DNA of 32,225 nt from Spirochaetales bacterium (GTDB lineage: Bacteria; Spirochaetota; Spirochaetia; Sphaerochaetales; Sphaerochaetaceae): positions 1-32,225 of the forward strand of contig JAQYFM010000280.1 of assembly GCA_028723145.1 (NCBI GenBank), given 5' to 3'. Positions 23,512 to 31,656 of this stretch are shown piece by piece. Below the pieces are notes generated by a model. That model was not told where the DNA came from and made no database searches. It saw nothing but the letters and a program-made list of their open reading frames with translations. The first letter of the stretch is position 1. Each line of letters begins with the position of its first letter. The position numbers were made by a program, and so were the translations under genes.

Positions 23512-25461
23512 TTATTTCCTCGTTATAGCATTTTGAATCATTACTGCAGAAATAGGTAATGTTACATTTTTAAGTCTAGGAACACACTGTAATACAGAAG
23601 AACTAAATGCAGCTTTAACACAGCCAACAATAGCAGCTGAAATACTTGCAATATTATATGTGTTATCACTTTCAAAGCTAATATTTATTTTAAAAGGTTT
23701 ATTTGGATCTATTGATAATACTGCCCCAGATGTTCTTAAAGCTTCTAAAGCTGCATTATTAATTCTAGACCTTACTTCTTTTTGGTCATATATAGTTGCA
23801 AGACGGGCGTTAATCCAAACCTCTTGGACTACAGGCAAAAATGAAATGTTATCAACTTTAGTTTCAACAATAACAGATACAGTTCCACTTGTTTCAAATT
23901 CACATGGGTTTAACTTATCATCGATATCAACATTTACCGATGTTGGAAGTTGTGCCTTTTTAGCTTTCATTGATAACTTTCTTAAGGCAGGAATTATTTG
24001 TTTTGTAAGTTGACCTAATGATCTTGATAACACATCTGGCCCACTATCTGTTGCAGCAGTATTGTAGTCATAAATTCTTACATCACTATCTCTAAACATC
24101 GTCTCATCATTAATGAGCTGCTTAATAATATCACTAATATTTCCCTTTATAGGAAGAGATGTGTATAGTTCAACTCTGTCGCCTGGACAATAAACTAGTT
24201 GTGCCTTATAGTCTGTCTTTTTTGCAAAGGTTGTTGAAAAGCCAGAAATACCAAAGCCGCCTGCAATACCTATTCCTCTTGTAAATGGAATTAGAGCCAT
24301 AGAACCTCGCTGGCTTTCATAGGAAGACCACTTTCTAGAGAAGTTGCTATCAAGAGCAATTTTCTCGGAAAGCTTAATTTGTGGTGCTAAATCTAGAGAT
24401 GGAAGATAGTCAGTGAATTTTCTTTTATTAGTAGCAAATTGTCTTTTCCAAATTATAGGTGAAATACCTAAAGAAGAAGTAATGTGGTACATCTGTAGTT
24501 CAGATGAGGCAAGTGCATCACTAAAGCCCATATTACCGTAAAATAAAGCAGGAGGATTATTACTACTAATTGTTCTTACTGTAGCCCTAAAGTAACTTAA
24601 TGGATAAGATGGGATTAACCCAGTTAGAGCTTGACGTCTAAATTCACTAGAGGTAAATAAGAAAGCTCCTTCATCTGCTAGGTATACAACCTCTTCTCCA
24701 ACAGGTTTTCCCTCTTCTGTAAGGTATGTAGTGTGTGTAATTGACACAGTAGGAGATGCTGAATATATATTTGTTCTTATTTCAACATTTGCTTTAAGTT
24801 TTAGAGCTGCGTTAGCTACAATACATGCTAATAGGGTTGGCATAATTAAGAACTCATCTTGGTCAGCTGCATAAGGAAGTGGGTGGATAATTACATTTCT
24901 GCTATCACAGCTAATAGAAGAAATAACATTGTCTTTTACCGATTGTGGCCATTGAGTAGGAACGCTTATGTGTAAATTATCATTTTCAAACCAAGCTGAT
25001 ACCTTTACTAAGGTATCATTTTGAGTTAGGCAATAATCATTTCTGTATGTTGATTCAACTTTCTTAAGTGATGAAATATCTGTTTCATATTTATCACCCC
25101 AAAGTAGAGTTTCATCATCTTCTTTTGCACTATCAAAAAGGGTTGCTTCATTACCTAATTCTTCATACTCAATTGTTGTTTCTCTAGCAGCTAGTGATAC
25201 AGCTTCATAGTCGGGCCCAAATATAGCAAGTATTGGTTGACCTTTGAAGGCAACTTCACCCTTTGCAAAGATAGGCATAGTTCCAGAAAATAAAGAAAAT
25301 AAATTCTCACCAAATAAATCGCCTGCACTGATTGTAGTAAATCGCTTATCTAGTGAAGGAAGCTCTATCTTGCTAATTCTAGCTCTATCAACAGAGCTTA
25401 CAATTAGAGTCCCAAAAAAAATACTAACGATGTTTTGACTGTTCTTAACTCGTTCTGCCAT
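23512..25461 (-). CDS. Divergent molybdopterin-binding large subunit (xanthine dehydrogenase/aldehyde oxidase family)
   Basis: This 649-residue protein is placed by operon position and by weak but ordered similarity. An N-terminal (a/b hammerhead) part reads GEVAFKGQPILAIFGPDYEAV (about 68-88). Later come FRATVRTISS and ASSELQMYHITSSLGISPIIWKRQF, which match the R-x-x-x...E-x-x-D-x-x-A-x-x-L-G region. FTRGIGIAGGFGISG resembles the glycine-rich cofactor loop. It is about 100 residues shorter than usual large subunits. The C-terminal GEP segment that carries the catalytic Glu is not visible; the protein ends LPISAVMIQNAITRK. It may be an unusual family branch. The ATG at 25461 is preferred to a TTG at 25479. 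No Shine-Dalgarno is present, and TATTCT ends six bases before the ATG. Confidence 0.7.
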   Translation of the reverse strand: MAERVKNSQNIVSIFFGTLIVSSVDRARISKIELPSLDKRFTTISAGDLFGENLFSLFSGTMPIFAKGEVAFKGQPILAIFGPDYEAVSLAARETTIEYEELGNEATLFDSAKEDDETLLWGDKYETDISSLKKVESTYRNDYCLTQNDTLVKVSAWFENDNLHISVPTQWPQSVKDNVISSISCDSRNVIIHPLPYAADQDEFLIMPTLLACIVANAALKLKANVEIRTNIYSASPTVSITHTTYLTEEGKPVGEEVVYLADEGAFLFTSSEFRRQALTGLIPSYPLSYFRATVRTISSNNPPALFYGNMGFSDALASSELQMYHITSSLGISPIIWKRQFATNKRKFTDYLPSLDLAPQIKLSEKIALDSNFSRKWSSYESQRGSMALIPFTRGIGIAGGFGISGFSTTFAKKTDYKAQLVYCPGDRVELYTSLPIKGNISDIIKQLINDETMFRDSDVRIYDYNTAATDSGPDVLSRSLGQLTKQIIPALRKLSMKAKKAQLPTSVNVDIDDKLNPCEFETSGTVSVIVETKVDNISFLPVVQEVWINARLATIYDQKEVRSRINNAALEALRTSGAVLSIDPNKPFKINISFESDNTYNIASISAAIVGCVKAAFSSSVLQCVPRLKNVTLPISAVMIQNAITRK

Positions 25462-25518
25462 AAGATTAGAATACCACAAAACTTGATTCTTAAAAAGGAA
25501 GAGAGTAATTATGCTTTA

Positions 25519-25547
25519 TTGTTGAGCAATTCTTTTTTTTGTAGAAT
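25519..25547 (+). promoter_or_regulatory. Predicted leaderless promoter of ligA
   Basis: TTGTTG (25519-25524), a 17-bp spacer and TAGAAT (25542-25547) place transcription start at or next to the A of the ligA ATG (25554), six bases after the -10. The preceding 20 bases are T-rich with no ribosome-binding sequence. The divergent large-subunit gene starts only 92 bp away. Confidence 0.5.
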
Positions 25548-25553
25548 AAAGCC

Positions 25554-27650
25554 ATGGATATTAAAGCAAGAATGCAAGAGCTGACAAATGAGCTATTAAG
25601 ATATCAAGAAGCTTATTATGTCGAAGGTAAAAGTTTAGTTAGCGATCTTGAATATGATGGTTTATTTGATGAGCTATCAAAGCTTGAAAAAGAGCATCCT
25701 GAATATGCCTCTTCTTCAAGCCCAACTCAAAGAGTTGGATCAGATTTAACCTCTGATTTCCCTGAGGTTAAACATACAATCCCGGTCCTTTCTTTAGATA
25801 AAGCTTACTCAGTTGAAGAAGTATTATCATTTATGGGTAAGTGTGAAGAAAAGGGTAAGGAAAAGCTATCTTTTGTCGAAGAAGAAAAGATTGATGGTAT
25901 TTCAATGGTTCTATATTATGAGGATGGTATTTTAGTTAGAGGCGTTACTAGAGGAAATGGTTCTGTAGGCAACGATGTAACTGCAAATATTAAGACAATT
26001 AATCAAATACCATTAAGATTAAAAGAAAAAGTTAATTTAGTTGTTCGAGGCGAGGTTTATCTTGCTAAAGCAGATTTTCTAAAGTTTAAGGATCTTGATG
26101 GTGCTGCTAATCCAAGAAATTTAGCAGCTGGAAGTGTAAGAAGACAAAAGAGTAGTGAAACAGCGCAAATACCTCTTCAAATATTCATCTATGAAGGCTT
26201 TTGGGAGGATGAAAGTAAAACCCCTCAAGATCATATTTCTATTCTAGCTAAGTTAAAGGAATTAGGATTTAGAATTAATCCTCATCTTGCACTTTTTTCT
26301 TCATCCAAAGAGAAAAGTGAGAATATGCTTAAGACAGCAGGATTAGAAGGAAAAGCATATTCTTTTGATTCTTTAGGCTCCTATATAAAAGATGTAACAC
26401 AAAAACGCCAAGACCTTGAATATGAAATCGATGGAATGGTAACAAAAATAAATGAGCTTGATGTTAGAAAGGAATTAGGATACACCCAGCACCATCCAAG
26501 GTGGGCAATTGCATATAAATTTGAATCTCCTCAAGCTGAAACAATAATTAATGGTATCACAATGCAAGTAGGTAGAACTGGAAGAATTACACCTGTTGCA
26601 GAGCTTAATCCTGTTGCTTTGGGTGGTTCAACTGTAAAAAGAGCTACACTACATAACCAAGAATATATTGATGAATTAGAGATAGCTATAGGTGATAAAG
26701 TTTCCGTTGTTAAAAGAGGTGATGTAATTCCAGCCGTTGAAGAAGTACTTGAGAAAAATGAGGAAGGTAACACTACCTTCAAAATTCCTCATATTTGTCC
26801 ATGCTGTAATACTCCTTTAGAAGAAAAGGGTGCTCATCTATTTTGCCCAAACCCAGAGTGTCCTGACCAGGTTCTAGGTCGAATAGCGTTCTTTGCATCT
26901 CGTGAATGTATGGATATGGAATCTTTTGGACCTAAGTCTGTTGAAGTATTAATAAAGCATGGATTTATAAAAGATATCCCTGATTTATATACCTTTAACT
27001 ATGACAAAATATTAGATGAAAATATTAAAGGTTTAGGAGAAAAGACTGTTAACCAATTTAAGGTTGCTGTAAAAGAAAGTAAAAAGAAACCTTTTAGAGT
27101 TGTATTAACTTCTTTAGGGCTCCCTGAGGTTGGTAAGAAGGGTGCTGAAATATTAATTAAAGGTGGTTTTGACTCAATTGATAAGCTAATTCAAGCTAGT
27201 TTAAATAAGGATATTGAGGCATTCACTAAAATTCCACAAATTGGAGAACAGACAGCTACATTAATCATTAATGCATTAAATGACAAAGTTTTACTTGAGC
27301 GTATTGAAAAATTAAAGTCAGCTGGGCTACAATTCGAGGAAAATCATGAAGAGAATTCACTTGAACAGATTTTTGCTGGTCAAGTTTGGTGTGTAACAGG
27401 TTCTTTTGAACACTACAATCCAAGATCTTTAGCGCTTGCTGAGATAGAGAAAAGAGGTGGTAGAACTACTTCTTCTGTAACTAGCAAAACTACTCATCTG
27501 CTTCTTGGTAAAGGAGGGGGCAGCAAGAGAGCTACCGCTGAAAGTCTTGGAGTAAAATTAGTGGACGAAGGTGAGTTCTTAAAAATGATTGGCGAAGGCG
27601 AGGTGAAAACAGAAAGTGCACCAGAAGATGGTCAACTTTCACTCTTTTAG
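25554..27650 (+). CDS. ligA: NAD-dependent DNA ligase
   Basis: LigA seals nicks using NAD+. The 698-residue length and domain order are complete. Domain Ia contains YYVEGKSLVSDLEYDGLFDE. The adenylation motif EEKIDGI carries the nucleophile Lys112. RGEVYLAKADF and NPRNLAAGSVRRQ follow, then the OB domain and a four-Cys zinc finger (Cys415, Cys418, Cys431, Cys436). A helix-hairpin-helix region comes next, with LGLPEVGKKGAEIL, and a C-terminal BRCT from about 610 (AGQVWCVTGSFEHYNPRSLA). It is first in a plus-strand run; the aminotransferase follows after 17 bases. Predicted transcription begins at the start codon, so it may be leaderless. Confidence 0.97.
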   Translation: MDIKARMQELTNELLRYQEAYYVEGKSLVSDLEYDGLFDELSKLEKEHPEYASSSSPTQRVGSDLTSDFPEVKHTIPVLSLDKAYSVEEVLSFMGKCEEKGKEKLSFVEEEKIDGISMVLYYEDGILVRGVTRGNGSVGNDVTANIKTINQIPLRLKEKVNLVVRGEVYLAKADFLKFKDLDGAANPRNLAAGSVRRQKSSETAQIPLQIFIYEGFWEDESKTPQDHISILAKLKELGFRINPHLALFSSSKEKSENMLKTAGLEGKAYSFDSLGSYIKDVTQKRQDLEYEIDGMVTKINELDVRKELGYTQHHPRWAIAYKFESPQAETIINGITMQVGRTGRITPVAELNPVALGGSTVKRATLHNQEYIDELEIAIGDKVSVVKRGDVIPAVEEVLEKNEEGNTTFKIPHICPCCNTPLEEKGAHLFCPNPECPDQVLGRIAFFASRECMDMESFGPKSVEVLIKHGFIKDIPDLYTFNYDKILDENIKGLGEKTVNQFKVAVKESKKKPFRVVLTSLGLPEVGKKGAEILIKGGFDSIDKLIQASLNKDIEAFTKIPQIGEQTATLIINALNDKVLLERIEKLKSAGLQFEENHEENSLEQIFAGQVWCVTGSFEHYNPRSLALAEIEKRGGRTTSSVTSKTTHLLLGKGGGSKRATAESLGVKLVDEGEFLKMIGEGEVKTESAPEDGQLSLF

Positions 27651-27667
27651 TAACCGGAGGTGTTTTG

Positions 27668-28966
27668 ATGAACGAATTAGCAAAACAATTAAATGACACA
27701 TTGTCATCATGCGTAGTTTCAGCATTTTTGTCTGAAAAGGGAAAAAAGCTATATTTCCCAAAGGGAATTGTAGCACAGTCACAGGAAGCTGGTGAAAAAG
27801 CAAAGCAATATAATGCGACTGTTGGCCTTGCTAAGAGCAATGGAATTCCAATGCACCTTTCGGATATTCAAAATTTCTTTAAAGAAAATACCTTAAAGCC
27901 AGCTGAAATTTTTAGTTATGCACCAGGTGGTGGTAATAAAGAGTTAAGAGCGATTTGGAAACAGGAGATGATTAAAAAGAATCCTTCTCTTACTGGAAAA
28001 CTTTTCTCAGATCCACTTGTTACTTCAGGATTAACTCATACTATTAGCATGGTTGCTACAATGTTCTTTGATGAAGGTGATGAACTCATCCTTCCAGATC
28101 TTTATTGGGATAACTATGAATTAATCTTTAAAGATTGTACTGGCTGTACAATAAAAGAGTTTAAATTCTTCAAAGATGGGGGATTAAACATTGAAGGACT
28201 AAAGAGTGCACTCCTTTCTTCAAAGGGGAATTGTGCTCGTGTTTTATTAAACTTCCCAAATAACCCAACAGGATATACACCTTCTGAAAAAGAGATGGAA
28301 AGTCTTGCAAATACATTTAAAGAGGTTGCAGAAACAGGAAAAAAGATTCTTGTAATTTCTGATGATGCATATTTTGGACTTTTCTTTGAGCCTGATACAG
28401 CTAAGGAATCATTATTTGCTAAATTAGTTGATTTACATGAAAATATTTTTGCAATTAAAGGTGATGCAGCTACTAAAGAAGAAATGGTTTGGGGCTTCAG
28501 AGTTGGCTTTATCACATATGGTGGTAAGAGCTTAAAGGCAGAACACTTAGATGCTCTTAGTAAGAAAACTCTTGGTGCAATTAGATCTTCTGTATCAAAC
28601 TGTGATATGCCAGGACAATCAATGCTCTTAAAAGCAATAAAAGAAGGTGCTAACTACGACTTAGATAAGCAAAAAACCTTTACTGTCATGTCTGAGCGTT
28701 ATAAAGTTATTAAAGAGGTATTGGAAAACTATAAGTCTTCAACATTACTGAGACCATATCCTTTTAACTCTGGATATTTTATGGCTTTCGATACCCTCGG
28801 TCATAGTGCAGAAGCACTTAGGGTGTACTTATTAGATAAATATCAAGTAGGTACAATTAATATTCAGGATAGGACATTAAGACTTGCATATTGTTCAGTT
28901 GAAAAGGAACAACTTGCTGACTTAGTATCCATCGTCTATAAGGCAGCAGAGGAGATATGGAACTAA
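27668..28966 (+). CDS. Class I/II PLP-dependent aminotransferase
   Basis: This 432-residue fold-type I aminotransferase has an FSYAPGGGNKELRAIWKQEM substrate/cofactor loop (about 81-100). It also has the cofactor-contact NFPNNPTGYTPSEKE with the conserved Asn, SDDAYFGLFFE with the Asp and Tyr that hold the PLP ring, and KEEMVWGFRVGF, where the Lys should form the Schiff base. The spacing resembles aspartate/aromatic aminotransferases of a clostridial and spirochaetal subgroup rather than AspC itself. The amino donor is not readable. GGAGG lies seven bases before ATG 27668; an adjacent TTG at 27665 is unlikely to be used. Its 3' end overlaps the next gene by ten bases. Confidence 0.85.
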   Translation: MNELAKQLNDTLSSCVVSAFLSEKGKKLYFPKGIVAQSQEAGEKAKQYNATVGLAKSNGIPMHLSDIQNFFKENTLKPAEIFSYAPGGGNKELRAIWKQEMIKKNPSLTGKLFSDPLVTSGLTHTISMVATMFFDEGDELILPDLYWDNYELIFKDCTGCTIKEFKFFKDGGLNIEGLKSALLSSKGNCARVLLNFPNNPTGYTPSEKEMESLANTFKEVAETGKKILVISDDAYFGLFFEPDTAKESLFAKLVDLHENIFAIKGDAATKEEMVWGFRVGFITYGGKSLKAEHLDALSKKTLGAIRSSVSNCDMPGQSMLLKAIKEGANYDLDKQKTFTVMSERYKVIKEVLENYKSSTLLRPYPFNSGYFMAFDTLGHSAEALRVYLLDKYQVGTINIQDRTLRLAYCSVEKEQLADLVSIVYKAAEEIWN

Positions 28967-29316
28967 AAACAAAAATCTATTTACTAAATGATGATGGTGA
29001 TAAGTTCATGGGAATTGGAGTTCTATGGCTTTTAAATGAAGTTATGAAAACACAGTCCCTTCATAAAGCGGCAAAGAACTTAGATATCTCTTATACAAAG
29101 GCTTTTAATATGGTAAAGCACCTAGAAAGTGCCCTTGGTAAGGAAGTCCTTTCAAGAAAGAAAGGTGGTGCTAACCGTGAAGGAGCTACTATCACAGAAT
29201 TTGGTAAAGAGTTTTTAAGCCTCTATGACGAGTTTCAAAAACAAGCAAAAGAGTGCATAAATGGTCCATATCAAAACTTTAAAGAAAAATTAAGTCTTTT
29301 AATGGAGGAAAATTAA
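28957..29316 (+). CDS. ModE-like winged-helix DNA-binding protein
   Basis: This 119-residue protein resembles the N-terminal half of ModE: a LysR-type winged helix with no molybdate-binding (MOP) domain. FMGIGVLWLLNEVMKTQSLH leads into KAAKNLDISYTKAFNMVKHL (recognition helix), then GKEVLSRKKGGANREGATIT and TEFGKEFLSLYDEF, the typical ModE dimer helix. GAGGAG lies a few bases upstream and the start overlaps the aminotransferase. Stand-alone ModE-like HTH proteins often sit near molybdenum or tungsten genes, and a molybdenum-hydroxylase set lies about 3 kb away. A direct link is only suggested. Confidence 0.8.
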   Translation: MELKTKIYLLNDDGDKFMGIGVLWLLNEVMKTQSLHKAAKNLDISYTKAFNMVKHLESALGKEVLSRKKGGANREGATITEFGKEFLSLYDEFQKQAKECINGPYQNFKEKLSLLMEEN

Positions 29317-29318
29317 CC

Positions 29319-30644
29319 ATGGGAAACAGGATGTTTGACTTCGACATCGAGACATTGGGAGCAGCAAAAATTAGTTCTCCTATTAGAATGAGTAGAAACA
29401 ATGGTGATGGCATGGCTGATTACGTATCAGATGCTGATAGAGTTCTATACAGTGTTCAAACTCAGGAAATTGATGGCAAAAGACAGCCACTTCTAGAAGA
29501 TACTATGGAAGAAGCTGGTCCAAGAGAGAAGATTTACTTTAATCCTTCTCATGTACATGCTGCAATTTGTACCTGTGGTGGTATTTGTCCTGGACTTAAT
29601 AACGTAATTAGAGCTGTTGTTAGATGCTTTTGGTATCGCTATGGTGTTAGACGTATTTCTGGTATCCAATATGGTTATCTTGGATTATTAGAAAACTCTC
29701 CATGGCCATTAATTCCACTTGATCCAGATGTAGTTGATGACATCCAAGAAAAGGGTGGTACAATTCTTGGTTCTGCTCGTGGTGGTGGTAAACAGGTCGA
29801 AGAAATTGTTGATTCACTTGAAAGATTAAACATCAATATTCTTATTACTATCGGTGGTGATGGTACATTACGTGGTGCATATGATATTGGTGAAGAAATT
29901 AAGAGAAGAGGACTTAAGATTGCTGTAGTTGGTGTTCCTAAAACTATTGATAACGACTTAAGCTTTATCGACTCTTCTTTCGGTTTTGATACCGCTGTTG
30001 CATCTGCAGTTCCATCTGTAAGAGGTGCACACGTAGAAGCAAGGAACTCAATTAATGGTATTGGTCTTGTTAAAGTAATGGGAAGAGAATCTGGATACAT
30101 CGCAGCACATACATCTCTTGCTCAGAGTGATGTTAATTTCTGCTTAATTCCGGAATCCCCATTTGACCTTGATGGTCCTAATGGTTTACTTGAGCATGTA
30201 AAGAGAAGAATCTTAGAGCGTGGACATGCAGTAATTCTTGTCGCAGAAGGTGCTGGACAAGAGTTTGCTCCACCAACAGGTGAAACTGATGCATCAGGAA
30301 ATATTAAGTACCACGATATCGGTATTTTCCTTAAAGAAAAACTCAAAGAGTACTTTAAAGAAGAAGGTATTCCTACTTCTATTAAGTATATTGATCCTTC
30401 TTATATTATTCGTTCAGCTCCTGCAAATAGCTATGATTCAATTTACTGTGCACGTCTTGGTGCTCATGCTGTTCATGCTGCAATGGCAGGAAAAACACAG
30501 TGTTTAGTAAGTCGTGTAAACAATAAATTCGTTTACCTTCCAATTAAGCAAGCTGTTTCAAAGAGAAGTCATGTCGATATCGAAGGAACTCTTTGGAGAG
30601 ACGTACTTGAAAATACACGTCAGCCTTTCTCAATGAAGAACTAA
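29319..30644 (+). CDS. 6-phosphofructokinase (GGDGT/PKTIDND long form)
   Basis: This 441-residue enzyme phosphorylates fructose 6-phosphate in glycolysis. It belongs to the long phosphofructokinase group with an N-terminal extension (about 1-75) before the Rossmann part. Key segments are CTCGGICPGLNNVIRAVVR (about 85-103), GGDGT (179-183), PKTIDND (207-213), MGRESGYIA (254-262) and EGAGQEF. GGDGT with Gly at the phosphoryl-donor position suggests ATP, while Lys in PKTIDND is the residue seen in pyrophosphate enzymes. The same mix occurs in ATP-using trypanosomatid and Treponema relatives. ATP use is thus more likely but unproven. It follows the ModE-like gene by two bases and ends the run. 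Confidence 0.9.
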   Translation: MGNRMFDFDIETLGAAKISSPIRMSRNNGDGMADYVSDADRVLYSVQTQEIDGKRQPLLEDTMEEAGPREKIYFNPSHVHAAICTCGGICPGLNNVIRAVVRCFWYRYGVRRISGIQYGYLGLLENSPWPLIPLDPDVVDDIQEKGGTILGSARGGGKQVEEIVDSLERLNINILITIGGDGTLRGAYDIGEEIKRRGLKIAVVGVPKTIDNDLSFIDSSFGFDTAVASAVPSVRGAHVEARNSINGIGLVKVMGRESGYIAAHTSLAQSDVNFCLIPESPFDLDGPNGLLEHVKRRILERGHAVILVAEGAGQEFAPPTGETDASGNIKYHDIGIFLKEKLKEYFKEEGIPTSIKYIDPSYIIRSAPANSYDSIYCARLGAHAVHAAMAGKTQCLVSRVNNKFVYLPIKQAVSKRSHVDIEGTLWRDVLENTRQPFSMKN

Positions 30645-30664
30645 AATAAAATTGCTTAAAAAGT

Positions 30665-30700
30665 AGACCTTCTAATTATTGCTAGTTAGAAGGTCTTTTT
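30665..30700 (+). terminator. Strong intrinsic terminator after phosphofructokinase
   Basis: A perfect 11-bp stem, AGACCTTCTAA (30665-30675) / TTAGAAGGTCT (30686-30696), with a 10-base loop is followed by TTTT. It closes the ligA-aminotransferase-ModE-like-phosphofructokinase run 20 bases after the last stop codon. Confidence 0.9.
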
Positions 30701-30771
30701 AAAACAAAGAGTTTAATGCTAGTTTTTCCTTTGAAATAGGTATTTTATAAATATTAAAAGTACAATAATAT

Positions 30772-30799
30772 TTGAACTGGGTAAATTAAATATTCTAAT
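30772..30799 (+). promoter_or_regulatory. Possible promoter of the acyltransferase gene
   Basis: TTGAAC (30772-30777), 16 bp and TCTAAT (30794-30799) would start transcription about 12 bases before the ATG at 30819. The rest of the 118-bp gap after the terminator is AT-rich, with no other recognised signal. Confidence 0.35.
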
Positions 30800-30818
30800 T
30801 TTAAGCTTTGGGATTTGT

Positions 30819-31613
30819 ATGTCTAAAAATAGAGTTAGATATTATTCAGATGAAAAAAATGATGATTTTGCTCGATTAAATATTAAAACTAAGCCTCTTG
30901 GTGATAATTATAAATATGAGCATGATAATATCGTTTGGAACACATGTTCATGTGTGACCTATCGTTTTATCGCTCAGCCATTAATATTTGTTTTTATTAA
31001 AATAATTCATAAACAGAAGTTTAAAAATAGGAAAGTAATAAGAAAAGTTAAACATTCTGGAGCTTTTATTTATGCAAATCATACTAATTCTATTTTAGAT
31101 GCAGCTGTACCTAATTTAGTTAAACCATCAAAACGAAATTATATTATTGTTAATCCTAATGCAACGAGTATTCCTGGAATTAAAAATCTAGTTGAAATGC
31201 TAGGGGCAATTCCTATTGGTGAAACTCTATCTGAAAACAAAAAAATGGTTAAATGTATTAATCATCATATTAATGATGGTAAATTCGTTACTATTTATCC
31301 TGAAGCTCATATATGGCCTTACTACACTGGTATTCGTGACTACGAAGCTGTTTCTTTTGGCTACCCTTGTTATACAAATACACCTAGTTTTACGATCACA
31401 AATTGTTACCAAAAGAAATTAGTTGGAAAACGACCTAAGGTCGTTAGCTATGTTGATGGACCTTTTTACCCTGATACATCTCTTCCTTTACATGAAAGAA
31501 AAGAAAAACTGAGAAATGAATGTCATTTAGCTATGGAAAGAAGAGCCAAGGAGTGTTCAACATATTCCTATATTAAATATGAGAAAATAGAGAAAACCGA
31601 CTGTCTTAATTGA
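30819..31613 (+). CDS. PlsC-type 1-acylglycerol-3-phosphate acyltransferase family protein
   Basis: This 264-residue protein likely transfers an acyl chain to lysophosphatidate or a similar acceptor at the inner membrane. The core shows GAFIYANHTNSILDAAVP (about 82-99), where the acyltransferase His and Asp are five residues apart, not the usual four. IPIGETL follows, then the acceptor-binding FVTIYPEAHIWPYYTGIRDY (about 152-171). The YPEAHIWPYYT form and the NHT...DA spacing are, to my knowledge, characteristic of a clostridial subgroup of this superfamily, so I do not regard it as damaged. A hydrophobic segment near 50-62 may anchor it. Ribosome-site support is weak (GGGA). Its tail overlaps the promoter of the next gene. 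Confidence 0.75.
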   Translation: MSKNRVRYYSDEKNDDFARLNIKTKPLGDNYKYEHDNIVWNTCSCVTYRFIAQPLIFVFIKIIHKQKFKNRKVIRKVKHSGAFIYANHTNSILDAAVPNLVKPSKRNYIIVNPNATSIPGIKNLVEMLGAIPIGETLSENKKMVKCINHHINDGKFVTIYPEAHIWPYYTGIRDYEAVSFGYPCYTNTPSFTITNCYQKKLVGKRPKVVSYVDGPFYPDTSLPLHERKEKLRNECHLAMERRAKECSTYSYIKYEKIEKTDCLN

Positions 31614-31637
31614 AATTACTTCTTCATATGCTAAAAT
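31610..31637 (+). promoter_or_regulatory. Predicted promoter of the GH20 gene
   Basis: TTGAAA (31610-31615), 16 bp and TAAAAT (31632-31637) lie just before AGGAGG (31648-31653) and the ATG at 31657. The spacing to the start is normal for a leadered transcript. The -35 overlaps the stop codon of the acyltransferase gene. Confidence 0.5.
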
Positions 31638-31656
31638 TATAGGAAAAGGAGGAGTA

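Noticed and set aside
23512-25461. Large molybdenum subunit as a pseudogene
   Set aside because: The frame is open over its full length, is spaced two bases from an intact 2Fe-2S gene, and keeps family segments in order, so divergence is more likely than decay.
31080-31120. Acyltransferase catalytic motif damaged by one inserted residue (H-x5-D)
   Set aside because: The same NHT...DA spacing together with YPEAHIWPYYT is, as far as I recall, normal for a clostridial subgroup of the family.
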